Assembly (NCBI GenBank): GCA_947650365.1
Contig: OX393557.1
Coordinates: forward strand, 26,380,385-26,444,384
Length of the DNA stretch: 64,000 bases
Source of the DNA: Chamaelirium japonicum
Taxonomy: Eukaryota > Streptophyta > Magnoliopsida > Liliales > Melanthiaceae
Reading direction: 5' to 3'
Shown here: one piece after another, positions 1 through 10,773 of the stretch
Position numbering within the stretch: the stretch's first letter is position 1
Layout: the number at the start of each line of letters is the position of its first letter
Notes under the pieces: generated by a model
What the model saw: the letters and a program-made list of their open reading frames with translations, nothing else
Databases searched by the model: none
Told to the model about the DNA's origin: nothing
Position numbers and translations under genes: made by a program

Positions 1-3000
1 GCAACAAATCCCAAAGCCGCAAACAAGCCATAATGCTCAGAAATAACTCACCCGATCATCCTTTCCCGACAACAAGAGCATCACAAGCCTCCTTTGCAAT
101 AGTCAAAAGCAATACCCGGATATCCGACCCCATACCGATTTCCTCAAGAGCACCATGGATAGCCAGAATCTCCACTTGTAGAGGTGTCGTCGCCGCACAT
201 CGAAAAGCTACAGCAGCCAATGTTGTCAGAACCGAACCGGACCGGCCGGTCCGGACCGGGAACCGGCGAACCGGTAGGAAAACCGGTCCGGGCCGGGCGT
301 GAACCGGTGTTGGAAAACGAACCGGTATTGAACCGTCGGGCCGGACGGTTTTAGGTATAAACCGGACCGAACCGGTTTTTTTTTTGGTGCACAAATCTCT
401 CTCTCTCTATCTTTCTCTAGGTTTGACTGTGTTTGTTGGGCCGGTGAACCGGACCGGACCGGCCGGCCGAACCGGACCGGTACACAAACCATCCCCTGTC
501 GGGTAGATAGAACCCAAGCCCCACTCGCTAACCTCTCCCTTTGATGAAAAGAACTCTCAGTCCACATAATAAACTCCTCACTGATAATCCCCCTTCGTCG
601 CTCCCGGCTCCTCGGTACCGGATTATAAAATCCCTGTAGAACCTCTTGACTCTGTTTCCCTAGTACTAGCCATGGTTTCACCGGCCTCCCATAGAGCTTG
701 TCACACCTAGCCTTCCAGAGGAACCACATAGCAACAACAATCATCTCATTAGCCATAGTGGGATCCCTCTGTCTTATCAAACTGCCATTAGCAGGAAGTA
801 AATCCTGCGAGAAGAAATTAATTCCCGTCTCCATCAGCATGCATTTCAAAAATTCTAATGCCACAGGGCACACCCAAAAAATATGATTGATGTCGTCATC
901 CGGATCGCTACACCATGGACAGCATCCATATCCCATCCGAATTTGCAGCCTCAAAATGGATGCTGTTAACAGAGCTCCCCGCAACAACTTCCACAAAAAT
1001 ATTTGGACTCTCGGCGGAACCCTCAAAAGCCAAATGCCAGCCCCCAACCCTTCGTCGCTGACAGGCTCACCTCGCAGCTCCCCTAGCATCTTTCTAAATT
1101 TTGATCGTAAACTCCTTAGCTCCAAACGCTCTTGCTACAGCCGCTTCATAGTTCTTCTCCACCCAACCAAAGCCGTCCTATTATGTCAGGTATGCCAAGA
1201 ATCCAACGCCACCTGATATTTAGCCCGAATCCACTGAGCACCTACTCCAGAATCCGTAATCACATACCACATCTTAGCGATCTCTTGTTGGAGCTGTAGA
1301 TCTTGGAAACAAGAAATCTGAAGCCCCCCCAAATCTCGGGTCTTCGTAACTGACTCCCAAGAAATGAGATGAAGGTGTCGTTGTCCATCCAGATGGCCCC
1401 ACAGAAAATCTCGACAAAGACGATCCATCTGCTGGAGTACCCCAACCGGTAGGCCCCCTACCCCCATCAGATGCACCAGAGTAGCTGGCAAAACAGACTT
1501 AATCAACACTATCTCCCTGCTTGCGATAACAATCGCGCCTTCCACCCCGACAATCGATTTTCCATTCGGCTTATCACAAGCTTGAAACATGCATTTGGCA
1601 CCCTACCACAATAAATAGGAACCCCCAGATGGACCTAAGGTCCCACCTCCTCCTTCACATTTAAGGCTCGCTCCACATGCCTCCGAACGGATTTCTTCAC
1701 ACACCGAGAGAACTTGATGCTGGACTTCCCTGGATTAATCATTAGACCGGTACTCAACGAGACTTTAGAAAATACCTCCCGTAGCCCCCAAGCAGCTAAC
1801 TCCGTTGCTCTGGCAAAGAATAAGAAGTCATCTGCAAAGGCAAGAGTGGCAATTTGCTGCTCGTTCCGACGAGTAGTAAAGCCCTCAAGTGCCCCCTCTC
1901 TCATACTATTATCGATCTCCCATTGAAAAACCTAAGCTACTACGAGAAAAAGATACGGAGAGATTGGATCCCCTTGACGTAATCCGCAAGTCGGCCGGAA
2001 CATCTGTGTCACCTCCCCATTAATCAATAACCGAAAAGAGGTTCATTTGACACACTGCATAATCCAAGAAATCCAAATTGGATGGAATCCCATCCGGGCA
2101 AGAATCGCCTCCAAAGCCTCCCACTGTATCCGGTCATAAGCCTTATCTAAGTCCGCCTTTACCACCATAGCTGCTCGCCGTCGAGGAGCCACATGTATAG
2201 AGTGTAGGACTTCCTGTGCAAGGAGGACATTATCTCGGATCCGCCTCCCGGGAATAAACGCATGTTGTTCCTCTCGAATAATCGATGGTAATAATAACCG
2301 AAGTCTGTTAGCCATAATCTTAGAAATAAATTTATAGTGCACATTGCAAAGACTAATCGGTCTAAAATCATTAGGAGAAACTGGAACAGGCTTCTTCGGT
2401 ATGAGCACCACCGACGTGTCATTCCACCCCTCGGGCATTCTATGCGATTTGAAAAAACCCTGGACTTCCCTAATCACATCCTCACCAATAATATCCCAAC
2501 ATTCTTTATAAAAATTCCCATTAAACCCATCAGGTCCTGGAGATTTATTTGCCGGTGATGTGAACAACACCCTCTTCTTGATTTCACCACTATCAGGAAT
2601 ACGAATCAGGAAATTATTCATCTCATTAGATACGCACCTCGAGAGATCATCAAGTAGCTGAAGCTGCACCTCATCGACTCGTGTCCAACGTCGTTTGAAG
2701 AAGTCGATCAACACTCGTTGAATAAGCTGAGGCTCTGATATTTCCTCTCCCCCTACCTGAAGACATCTGATACGATTTCTAGATCTTCTCACTCGAGTGC
2801 TGGATTGGAAGAACCCCGTATTACGATCACCCTCTCGTAAGTACCACTATACTCTAGATTTTTGAGCCCAAAGGGATTCTTGTTGCCTCAAGGACCATTC
2901 CAACTGCCGGTGCACCTGCTGCCACTCCTCCGAACCCTCCTCCTCCTCCTGGGTTCCTGCCATCGCTTCCGCTTGCCGCCACAACAAATCCACCAGCGAG

Positions 3001-3871
3001 TGTATATTTCCCACTGTATTTTTATTCCAAAAAGGAAGAGCACGTCGGACGAAAGGTAAGTTCTCAGCGCACCCCGCCCCACGGATCCACTGTTGTAGAA
3101 TCACTTCTCGACACTCCGCTCAAGATAACCAGAAGTTATGGAACCGCCACGGAACTCGCTGAGGTCTAGTATTCGCAAGGGTGGAAACTAGAATCGGGGA
3201 ATGATCCGATACACATCGAGGGAGGTGTTTAACAGAAGTATCGTCAACCTTCATCGTCCATCGATCATTCGCACCGATCCAGTCTCTCCCATATGTGAGC
3301 CCCCCTTGTCTGTTATTACACCATGTAAAAGCCTCACCATTGAACTGAACATCACTCAACCCACTGTTATTAACCATCTCCAAAAACTCTAGTGCTTCGC
3401 GACCAACAAAATAGTCTACCTCCCCCTTTTATCCTCCGGTGTCAACACACAGTTGCAGTCCCCTAACAAGCACCAAGGATATTGCATCCGACTTAACACC
3501 TTCAGTTCTGCCCACAATCCACGCCTATCCGGTTCTAAATTACTCGCATAAATAGAAGATAGAATAATAAAACTGGCGCTATGTTCAATCACCACCAAAT
3601 GCAACACTTGCTCCTGGCGAACCAAGGCAGTAACCAAACCCAGGTCCCCACGCCACAAACATACAATCCCACCAGCCATCCCATTGGACGGAATAAAGGC
3701 CACTTCAAATTGACCCCAAAATATCGCCTTCACTCGGCTCAAATTAGATAACCTCACATGACTCTCTACTAGTAAAACTACCTGTGGATCAAACTTCTTC
3801 ACTAGCAGATTAACATGCCCAATCGCCGTCGGACGTAAGAATCCCCGACAATTCCAGAACAGGATTTTCAT
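1..3871 (-). pseudogene. LINE ORF2 (endonuclease, reverse transcriptase, RNase H), copy A, broken
   Basis: In the family this protein nicks the target, primes on it and copies the LINE RNA. From the start at 3871 there is an APE-type endonuclease: WNCRG near the N-terminus, Glu in LVESHV, GDCN where GDFN is usual, and SDHSP at about 3190-3210. The reverse transcriptase follows: KSPGPDGFNG at about 2520-2560, FRPISLCN, KADLDKAYDR at 2110-2160, and the FADD form of the YxDD box at 1820-1840. A zinc-binding zf-RVT region with CCPWC lies near 910. RNase H begins near 560, where WTDGS reads WTESS, so the first catalytic Asp is Glu. Frames break near 3384-3415, 2800-2845, 1910-2040, 1600-1635 and 1125-1186, and the 217-482 insertion splits RNase H. 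The start overlaps the ORF1 stop in ATGA. It is a pseudogene. Confidence 0.9.
217..482. repeat. CCGG-rich non-autonomous insertion inside LINE copy A
   Basis: About 265 bp present in copy A are absent from the same place in copy C (near 43622-43624). The block is built from variants of ACCGAACCGG and GGTCCGG on both strands, with an internal T-run and CT tract at 370-420. Subterminal arrays of short degenerate motifs are typical of plant hAT-type non-autonomous elements, and the left edge (GTTGTCAGAACC) resembles a hAT end. I see no clean terminal inverted repeat or target duplication, so the class is an inference. It disrupts the RNase H frame. Confidence 0.6.
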
Positions 3872-4893
3872 TGGGGAAAAGAGGATAGTAATGCCGCTGG
3901 GAGTTGACCTCCCTTACCTGATTTCTTTAAGCTATGGCCTTTCAAAGCTAGCATATCCGGGACCCTACTCCTGGGCTGGCGCCGATGGCTGTTGAGCGCA
4001 CCCGTACTCTCCGCCTGCCGCGAACATTCTCCCCCGCAATCATCACCCCCCTCATCACAATTCTCTTCCATCAACCCTATCTCGAGACCATCGACCTCCT
4101 GCAAGAGCTCACAAGTCTTCCCCACTGCCTCTGAATGGTGTTCGCCCATCGAGAGCTCGGGCGGATTCACAACCCCCGGTTCCTTCCCAGAAAAACCCAG
4201 TGGGATCTCCGATGTGAGTGGATCACTACACCGGACAACCACCTTCCCACCGCTCAACTCATCTCCCGCCAAAGATCCCGGGAGACAACAATCAAGTTCC
4301 GTCATCCCCACACCCTCAACCTCCGACTGGCTGTTGCTGCCCTCCCCCACAATTTTCGACCATCCCAACCGGTCTCGCAGAGCACTCCCGTCAAATCTCA
4401 GCCCTCGCCGCTCCTCAGCCCAACTGCTTGGCCCATTGGGAGCCGCAGTATCATTACCTTCTTCGAGATCCATCCCCACCTCACCATCGATAGCTGGTGT
4501 CCGCTCCTCCACGCACGGAAATAGGGTCCCCACCCCAGTCTTCTCATGCATTAACTCCAGGGGATGGAATCGAGATCCCTGATCATGACGTCTCGGAACT
4601 TGTCTCCACTCTACAGGCCGCTGGACTCTAGCACCAAGGGCCCCTGGCTGACGTGTCTCTCGATCCACCCGTCCACGTTGCATCAAATCATCACTACCCT
4701 TCCCTTCCCGCCCGCCACCGCCCGTCTTCCTCGCCCCTGGCCGTCGAGCTGCCATCACCCAAGGTCCAAAAGTAGACCCTTTCACCTGCGAGCTCTCCTC
4801 CGCACTACCTAGCCCTGTAGCCGCCTGAACGTGTGCCGCACCATCCTCATCCATTTCAACACGATGTTGCCCAACCCTCTCCTTCCCTCCCAC
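3868..4893 (-). pseudogene. LINE ORF1 C-terminal low-complexity region, copy A
   Basis: An open frame of about 341 codons follows the zinc-knuckle part of ORF1. It is rich in Gly, Ser, Glu, Arg and Pro with no recognisable domain, as is usual for the tails of plant L1 ORF1 proteins. It is cut off from the N-terminal part by a run of 17 C at 4929-4945, where copy C has only a short C run. Its stop TGA overlaps the ORF2 start ATG (plus-strand TCAT at 3868-3871), which suggests ORF2 is read by termination-reinitiation. The many plus-strand open frames here are antisense shadows. Confidence 0.7.
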
Positions 4894-4909
4894 CGGCTCC
4901 TGAACAACT

Positions 4910-5731
4910 TCAGCAACTACATCTGAAACCCCCCCCCCCCCCCCCTTTCGGGTTCATACCAACTTCAGTGCAATGATCCAGAGTGCGCCCCACACGACCA
5001 CAACCAAAGCACAATCTTGGTAAATTCTCATAAAAAAACGGTTGGTAGAACCTAAAACCCGCACTCTCTGCCCGGCCCGTCGTACCAACATTCGTCCCCG
5101 GGATGAGGCCCTTCGTGAGATTCACCTCAACACACACCCGCACAAACAACCCACGCGTCCCCTCCAACGAGTTCTGGTCCACCCTAATCGGTCTACCCAC
5201 TGCCGAAGCTATATCTTTCGCCAGAATTTCATCATAACAGTCCACCAGGAGTCCCGGCAACCGAATCCAAACCGGAGCTCGATCGATGATCTCCGTTGCC
5301 GGCTGAAAGAAAGGAGTCCACCTCTTCAAAACAAGCACTCTCCCATCAAAGATCCAAGGGCTTCCTTCCCAAACATCCATTAAATCTTCCTCCAATTCAA
5401 ACCGGAAACAAAAAAAACAATTCGGTAAATCCAGAACTTAAACCTTGCCAGCACAAGGCCATCGTTGCGCGATTCGCCGCTGTAATATCTCCAGTGGAAG
5501 CTTTGGACCCAAGAACTTCCCAACCAGAGATTGTTGCCATCGGGCTAGGGACTCCCTCAGACGTTCAGGATCCAGGACTATCATCCCTTCCACCAACTGA
5601 GACATCCTCGAACAATGGGTGGCATCAATCCTCCCACTCCACTGAGTTCGCCATTGGGTTGTAGCCGCTGCCAGGTAACTCCGGCGAGACCCTTTTGTTC
5701 CGCCCGGATCTTCTCCCTCCGCCAGCACCAT
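4910..5731 (-). pseudogene. LINE ORF1, DUF4283 and CCHC zinc-knuckle part, copy A
   Basis: In plant L1 elements ORF1 binds the element RNA. The likely start is the ATG at 5731 (MVLAEGEDPGG). The DUF4283 core is recognisable: LVGKFLG, then an in-frame TAA, then GSPWIFDGRVLVLKRW, PVWIRLPGLLVDCYDE and RGLFVRVCVEVNL. It ends in a knuckle CFGCGRVGRTLDHC, where the expected His (C-x2-C-x4-H-x4-C) is Arg; copy C keeps the His. The in-frame TAA near 5440 occurs at the same codon in copy C, so it predates the duplication. The 17-C run at 4929-4945 then shifts the frame. Confidence 0.85.
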
Positions 5732-7239
5732 GGTACGTGTCTTAAAAGAAAGAAACATGAGAATTATTTCTTTCGTACGGCATGCAATGTGGCTATTAAT
5801 TGTTCAAGCGACGGTAGCAGCACGATGCGCATGACATCACAAGAACATCAGGGGTGAAATGCACGGTCTGGGCTGAGTGTGATTCCGTTCAAGCGACGGT
5901 GGCTCACCTCAGGCGGCAGCTACTAATCCGAGAACAAGCCCTACCGATCGATCAATCACGCAACTCGATCTCTGCCACATCACCACATGCATGATTGCTC
6001 TCGGACAGTAAGTCACAATTTAAGTTACAAAAGGCTACTTCATATCGTACTCTATACATACACGCATCAGATCTCCAGCAAGCCAAGAAATCAATCTCTC
6101 GAAGGTAAAGGTTTCCTAAACATCGGTGCTGACGTAACAAGCAATCACCACCGTCCACAGCACTACCGATAGGGCGTAACTTGCTCCTCAGTGTGAAGCT
6201 TCTGGCAGTAAGGTCCCCGGTTTTCTCCTTGAGTTGATCTGCAGTTTGACAATAACCCCTTAGAAAACCATTATTCAATCAGCAAATTATAATAGGTTTG
6301 TAATGACCTAACAATAAGATGTTCATTAACCACAGTCAGTACTTAATTAAGCAGCTCGATGAATCCGAAACATAAGGCAAGTTCCGATCAGAACAAAATA
6401 GAATCAGACATTCTCAACCGTCGGGTCATAGAGAACATCTTTGTACAGAAGAATATGTTTACTGATCATTAAATTGTTCCTTCTACATGATTTGATCACT
6501 AAGCCTAGTAAGGTTCTCTAATGCCAAAGCAACAAGAAAAAATAAAGAGAAACAAATCGACAGATGAGATAAATGAGATCCTCTAGACAGAACAAAAGAG
6601 CATTACTCTCACCTGTTCCTTTCTGGGGGGGTATGTTTTCTTGTTGTCAAGTCCAATCATGAAAATGACTTCGTGCATGGGCGCTTGGAAAATTTCCCCC
6701 CTTCCCCCCTCTTTCTCTGATACCCGTGCACGTCGGCACTCCCCCGACGACCTTCGGCTGCACCCCCATGCCTCCTCCAAGGGCCACCCCCAGCGTTGAC
6801 ACTCAACTTTATTTAGTGTTAATATATCATATTTTAGGCCACAATAAATTAAAACTTTATTTAGTGTTAATTTATCAGTTAAATAAAAATGTCTTTGACA
6901 TCTCTCATAGATAAAATTGCCTCGGGACTGGAACGTCGGCCATATTCCATCAATGACAAAACACTGGCCCTCTAGTTGAGAACGAAACCTAAAAGCTTTT
7001 ATCGTTTATGCAGAGCTTGGAAGCATAACAGCTTGATTTCTTATGATTCTCTCTTATATTTCTGAGGATTCAGTTTTCCAGGTGCAGGAGATGCTCAGTT
7101 TTTAATGGCTAACTGAAAAGAACACAAATCATCACCATAATATCTGATTCGAGCCCATCAAGAAATGTATCTATACCAATCTTATTTTAGTTCTAAACAT
7201 AAATAAATGAAAAAAAAATGATTAAGATACAGAGTAAAC

Positions 7240-7404
7240 CTTTGAAATAGTAAAGACAAACCACAAGTAAAATAGCTAAAACAAAATCAACATCACTAGC
7301 ATGATCGCACCCTCTACCACGGTACCACCTCAAAACCTCAGCTGCTTGGGATCCAGTCACAGGATCGTTGTGTTGTACATCTTTATCCAATAGGTAGAAC
7401 CGCT
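7240..7404 (-). pseudogene. Exon-like block (RFYLLDKDVQH...), unit A
   Basis: A 165-base open block is bounded by a possible acceptor (TTTATTTAAG before base 7404) and donor (AAAG/GTTTAC after 7240). The phases agree: two bases, 54 codons, one base. It reads RFYLLDKDVQHNDPVTGSQA and ends in a hydrophobic run (DFVLAILLVVCLYYFK). The same block is at 50375-50539, and at 28863-29026 with one base lost at the donor edge and several amino-acid changes. Preservation across copies suggests a real host exon. I do not recognise the family. Confidence 0.4.
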
Positions 7405-7971
7405 CTTAAATAAAGCATCCTCATATCCTTCTCTGCCATTAAGATATATAGTCAGTCATGTTAGATCATTAGGGTGCACCAAACTGGAAAAGTTAGTATA
7501 GGCGTAGAAGTGAGATGTTGGATAGCCAATGTCACATGTTTGGAAAAGTAGATTAAACTGCTAAGTCAAAAAAATCATAATCCAAGATATCATGGAAGCG
7601 TGTGAGTAAACTTGCAAATAAGGTCAATTTTACCTCTATACATGAAAATTCTGCTAAAAGAAAAAAGTTGAGAAAAAATGCGTTGTTTTGATATAATAGC
7701 AATCTTGTTTTGGAAAGGATTTAATAGCAAATATATTCCAACAAAATAATGACTATGTACCTTTCTCAAGTAATTGGAAAATGTTGGCTTATGTGAAACT
7801 TACAATCTAACGTAAGTTTTTCAAAAAGAAATTTTGTGACAATGCTAGAAACTTGTCCTTGGACTTGCAATTAATTGCTAAAACTGTACATTTCAATTTA
7901 ATGATAGGGAAGCATACTGAATATCTGCGGGAATAAGATGATCGAAGAAAAACTAAGAAATAGTGCCCGAT

Positions 7972-8010
7972 CATATTTCTCCACTTATCCTTCAAATCAA
8001 CCCATTCAAT
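7972..8010 (-). pseudogene. Telobox (Myb) motif exon fragment, unit A
   Basis: The minus strand reads EWVDLKDKWRNM. VDLKDKWRN is the telobox signature of the third Myb helix in plant telomere-repeat-binding proteins (TRF-like and single-Myb-histone families). Unit B has ERVDLKDKWRNM at 29690-29719, closest to the family, unit C repeats the A form at 51108-51137, and B2 has a decayed version (39357-39386, Trp to Gln). No first or second Myb helix is visible nearby, so this is one exon of a broken gene. Confidence 0.55.
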
Positions 8011-8400
8011 GGAAAAGCTTATCATCAGATTCATTATTATATAGAAAAAAAAATGGATAACACTGAGTTAAAGCTTCAGCAATACCCCTGTTCTGTCTTA
8101 AAAAATTTCGATATAGCAACTTAGGATGTATTTTCAATTACCTTACGTGGAAAAGGTATGAACACATTGTAGAATAGCACAACATCACTAAGAAAATTAA
8201 CAAGAAAAGTTAACTTATAGATCAATAACTATTTTATAATAAAGTTGCACAAAATAGGAAAGATTCTCGAAAAAATATTAGAATAATAGAATTAATTAAC
8301 GTTGTGGGTTGTGACTAATCTCAGAACACATATTTTAAGCTTTCCAACAAACAAGAAGGCTTTCTAATAAAGATTAACCAGAGACAAGATAAGTGCATAC

Positions 8401-8418
8401 TTTCCAACAAACAAGAAG
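8401..8418. other. Templated filler at a 3.2-kb deletion junction
   Basis: These 18 bases exactly copy 8341-8358, 60 bases upstream. They sit where unit A jumps from the end of N1 to the start of N3 and lacks the roughly 3.2 kb present in unit C (51529 to about 54735). Copied filler at a deletion point is the usual trace of error-prone end joining. Confidence 0.75.
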
Positions 8419-9142
8419 CCTTTCGCCAAACAGCTGCAGATACTAAAGAAAAGAAGCTTCTTGATAAAGATATAGTAAATGATAAGAGGCCAATATCAAT
8501 ACATAAAAGAATCAAAACTTGTACAGTACCAATTTATTTGAATAATAGGCATTTATAAGTTCATGCACTGGACAGATAGTTAAGGTAGATTTGTTGGACA
8601 GGTTGGGGCCATCCAGACTCATCATTGAGATAAGGCCATCATGCTAAGTTATGGATGTGAGAACCCAGTTTCGATGGATCAGGATCCAACTGCTTATGAT
8701 TCATGAACAATTGCCTCAAACACTAATTACATGTAATGTATTGAAGAAAATATATACTGATGAGTCGTAACGAGCCAAACATGCGAGAAGGGGTTTATGA
8801 TAAGTGCCCAAATCAATCTCCTCATTAATATCTTTAAAATAGACAAGAACTCAATGTGAAAGTATGATTTTGTTTCCAAAACTCAATCCTAACTTCTTAT
8901 GAACAATTATCATATCAAACATCGATGCCGCATATAACATGCAATAAAATACCCGGCGGAATCAATAATTGTCATGTCTAAGAACTACTTCTACTGAATA
9001 ATTCTCTAGGTCAATTGCGGAGATAACAACTCAAAAGCCTAAGTAGTCGAGTTTGATTAAATAAGTGGTTGGCAATATCCGCCCCAGTGAATCCAATCAC
9101 TGAAAAATTAAACAAGTGAAATAAAAAAATAATAATAACTAA

Positions 9143-9146
<4 letters not shown>
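8419..9146. other. Segmental duplication block N3, unit A
   Basis: AT-rich DNA, closely matching 54736-55451 (C), 41348-42053 (B2) and 35441-36102 (B). It lies between the deletion junction and the TA microsatellite. It begins with the last bases of an exon-like block that is complete in units B2 and C. I see no intact gene. Confidence 0.7.
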
Positions 9147-9228
<82 letters not shown>

Positions 9229-9235
9229 TATATAT
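9147..9235. repeat. (TA)n microsatellite
   Basis: About 89 bases of TA, just downstream of the F-box stop codon. The same tract occurs after the F-box ends in units B2 (42054-42150) and C (55452-55518) with different lengths. Confidence 0.97.
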
Positions 9236-9240
9236 CGTCA

Positions 9241-10725
9241 TTATTCTAAAGCATTTTTTAGCTTTTGTAATCCAACTAAACTTTCGACATAAAGAAAAGG
9301 CTTAAATCTGCTTCTGTCGCCAACGATGATTTCTTCTTCTTTGTTGGTTCCGCTGCTCATGTCGGCTAGTTCTTCGCTGCTGGTGCCCCTATTGAGACGA
9401 TGATATTGAAGCATGTTCACGTCCGGTTTGGTCTTGTATTGCCGCGGCCGCGACGAATTAGTCTTATGAACCAGAATTTTGTCGTCGTGGATTAGCAGAG
9501 GCGTTGGTTTAGGACCCATCCAGGGGAAGATCACCGAGTGTTTCCGAGTCCATTCATGGCTATTAGTACCGTGGTCGCCGTTTGTTACTAGCACCCATAT
9601 ATCCAGCTGCGGCGCCTTGCAGTACCAGAACCAGCTGGGCGAGGTGTTCGGGTAGACGGACATGCAGATGCTGCCTTGTAGCTCTACCAGGTCTGGATCA
9701 ATCGTGTACTGCTTCCCTTGATAGACATGGTCGAAATCGGGAGGCGGGATCGAAGCAAGCTGTTCGTCTCTGAGATCAAAACGAAGGATTGAGTGCCCTT
9801 TGCCTGTCTTCCAGTACATTGCTCCCTTGGCAGTAGCCCCGCCGCCCAGTTGCGTACTCTCAAGATTAGTGTGGATTTGCCTCCACGAGCCGCCGCCGAG
9901 GGTGTAAACCTCACATCCCATCCACAGCCGATTCAGAGAAAAAGGAACCTTGATGAAGAAGCGTGCGACTTTGTACTCCTTGGTCACTGGGTGAAACCCC
10001 AAGCAGGCCGTCAGCAAGATGGAACGCTCTCTCGGCTCCGGCGTAGTTAGCGACTCCCCTGTCGACGGATTCAACAAGTGGGTCCTTCCATCGTATGTGG
10101 TGATGCAGATGAGCCCGTTGCAGGTGCCGGAGCCATTCCGCTGGAAACGAGGTTGGCCGCCACCGGGTTTAGGCCTCGGACAGTAGGGCATGGGGGGCGA
10201 AAATGCGTTGTTGCCGTCATCGAAGTAGGCGATGCAGAGCCCGTCGGTCCTGTTATAGGTGGGAGCGAAGAGGATGGCAGGGAGGCGGGTGCGCTCGAGG
10301 TGGGTGTCAATGAAGTAGGGATCGTGGGTTATGGAGCGCCAGAGCTTGCAAACACGCCGGAATCTTACGAGGTGCCTCACCGGCAGCCTCAATAGTATCT
10401 CGATCGTGATGTCGAGGGGGATGCCATTCCCTTCTCTCTTGATCCGTTTTGCTTGGACCCTGCCGAGGGGCACACCGCTGCTTCGTCGTCGGCCTGTAAG
10501 GCGGCTATCAGCCGAGAGAGAGCTACCGGCGGGAAAGCAGAAACCGCGGCCGGCGGGAAAGCAGAATCGGCGGCCGAGGAAGCGAGGGGGAGGAGCGCGG
10601 CGGTGTGATCTCCTCCTCTTCGATGAGACCAACCGGCCCGCCGACGGCGGGGGAAGAGGCAGGCGGTCGGTCGAGGGGCGGCGCAGGCGTCGGGATGGGA
10701 GTCGGGCAGAGGGGGCGTCCATCAT
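9241..10725 (-). CDS. F-box protein with F-box-associated domain (intact copy, unit A)
   Basis: A single-exon frame of 494 codons from an ATG at 10725 (MM doublet) to TAA at 9241. F-box proteins are the substrate-binding subunits of SCF ubiquitin ligases; the F-box contacts Skp1. Residues 1-100 are Arg/Pro-rich and low-complexity, with GC-rich DNA. The F-box is at about 101-143 (IPLDITIEILLRLPVRHLVR, then RVCKLWRSITHDPYF). An F-box-associated beta-propeller-like region follows (NGLICITTYDGRTHLLNPST, LGFHPVTKEYKV, VYTLGGGSWRQI). The C-terminus is acidic and then basic. Length suits plant FBA-type F-box proteins, though the N-terminal extension is long, so a later start is possible. A TATA-like box lies about 50 bases upstream. 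Paralogues are broken: unit C has a stop and an LTR retrotransposon, and B2 keeps only the last 37 codons. The substrate is unknown. Confidence 0.88.
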   Translation of the reverse strand: MMDAPSARLPSRRLRRPSTDRLPLPPPSAGRLVSSKRRRSHRRAPPPRFLGRRFCFPAGRGFCFPAGSSLSADSRLTGRRRSSGVPLGRVQAKRIKREGNGIPLDITIEILLRLPVRHLVRFRRVCKLWRSITHDPYFIDTHLERTRLPAILFAPTYNRTDGLCIAYFDDGNNAFSPPMPYCPRPKPGGGQPRFQRNGSGTCNGLICITTYDGRTHLLNPSTGESLTTPEPRERSILLTACLGFHPVTKEYKVARFFIKVPFSLNRLWMGCEVYTLGGGSWRQIHTNLESTQLGGGATAKGAMYWKTGKGHSILRFDLRDEQLASIPPPDFDHVYQGKQYTIDPDLVELQGSICMSVYPNTSPSWFWYCKAPQLDIWVLVTNGDHGTNSHEWTRKHSVIFPWMGPKPTPLLIHDDKILVHKTNSSRPRQYKTKPDVNMLQYHRLNRGTSSEELADMSSGTNKEEEIIVGDRSRFKPFLYVESLVGLQKLKNALE

Positions 10726-10773
10726 CAGGTTGCTCGGCGGAGCTACAGACGAGGGGTGGAACCGTGGAGGAGT

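Larger units (their letters stand above)
1..5735 (-). mobile_element. LINE (plant L1-type non-LTR retrotransposon), copy A, cut by window edge
   Basis: The element runs right to left: ORF1 (DUF4283 domain, zinc knuckle) at 4910-5731, then a low-complexity ORF1 tail, then ORF2 (endonuclease, reverse transcriptase, RNase H) from 3871. The window begins inside the RNase H region; base 1 corresponds to about 43407 in copy C, so the 3' UTR and A-tail are missing here. ORF2 is broken by several frameshifts and by an inserted CCGG-rich block at 217-482. The DNA beyond the 5' end (from about 5740) is the same as that beyond copy C, so A and C come from one insertion that was later duplicated. The element is not expected to be mobile. 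Confidence 0.93.
5736..8400. other. Segmental duplication block N1, unit A
   Basis: AT-rich DNA with near-identical counterparts at 48886-51528 (unit C) and 27341-30110 (unit B), a partial copy at 37960-39410 and a short fragment at 15118-15535. It looks like the intron-rich remains of a minus-strand gene: exon-like pieces lie at 7240-7404 and around 7972-8010, and other short open frames at 5952-6278 and 6583-6780 end near plausible splice sites (for example ACAG/GTGAGA at about 6610). I cannot assemble a complete protein. The block ends at a deletion junction at 8401. Confidence 0.7.

Noticed and set aside
3992..4582. Plus-strand frame of 196 codons, and similar frames at 47280-47709
   Set aside because: Antisense to the LINE ORF1 tail, with no domain; it exists because the sense strand is GC-rich and open.
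1..5735. LINE copies A and C as two independent insertions
   Set aside because: The DNA next to their 5' ends is the same duplicated block and internal defects are shared, so one insertion was later duplicated.
10078..10395. Plus-strand frames across the F-box gene
   Set aside because: Antisense shadows of the intact F-box gene; the recurrence in unit C follows from duplication.
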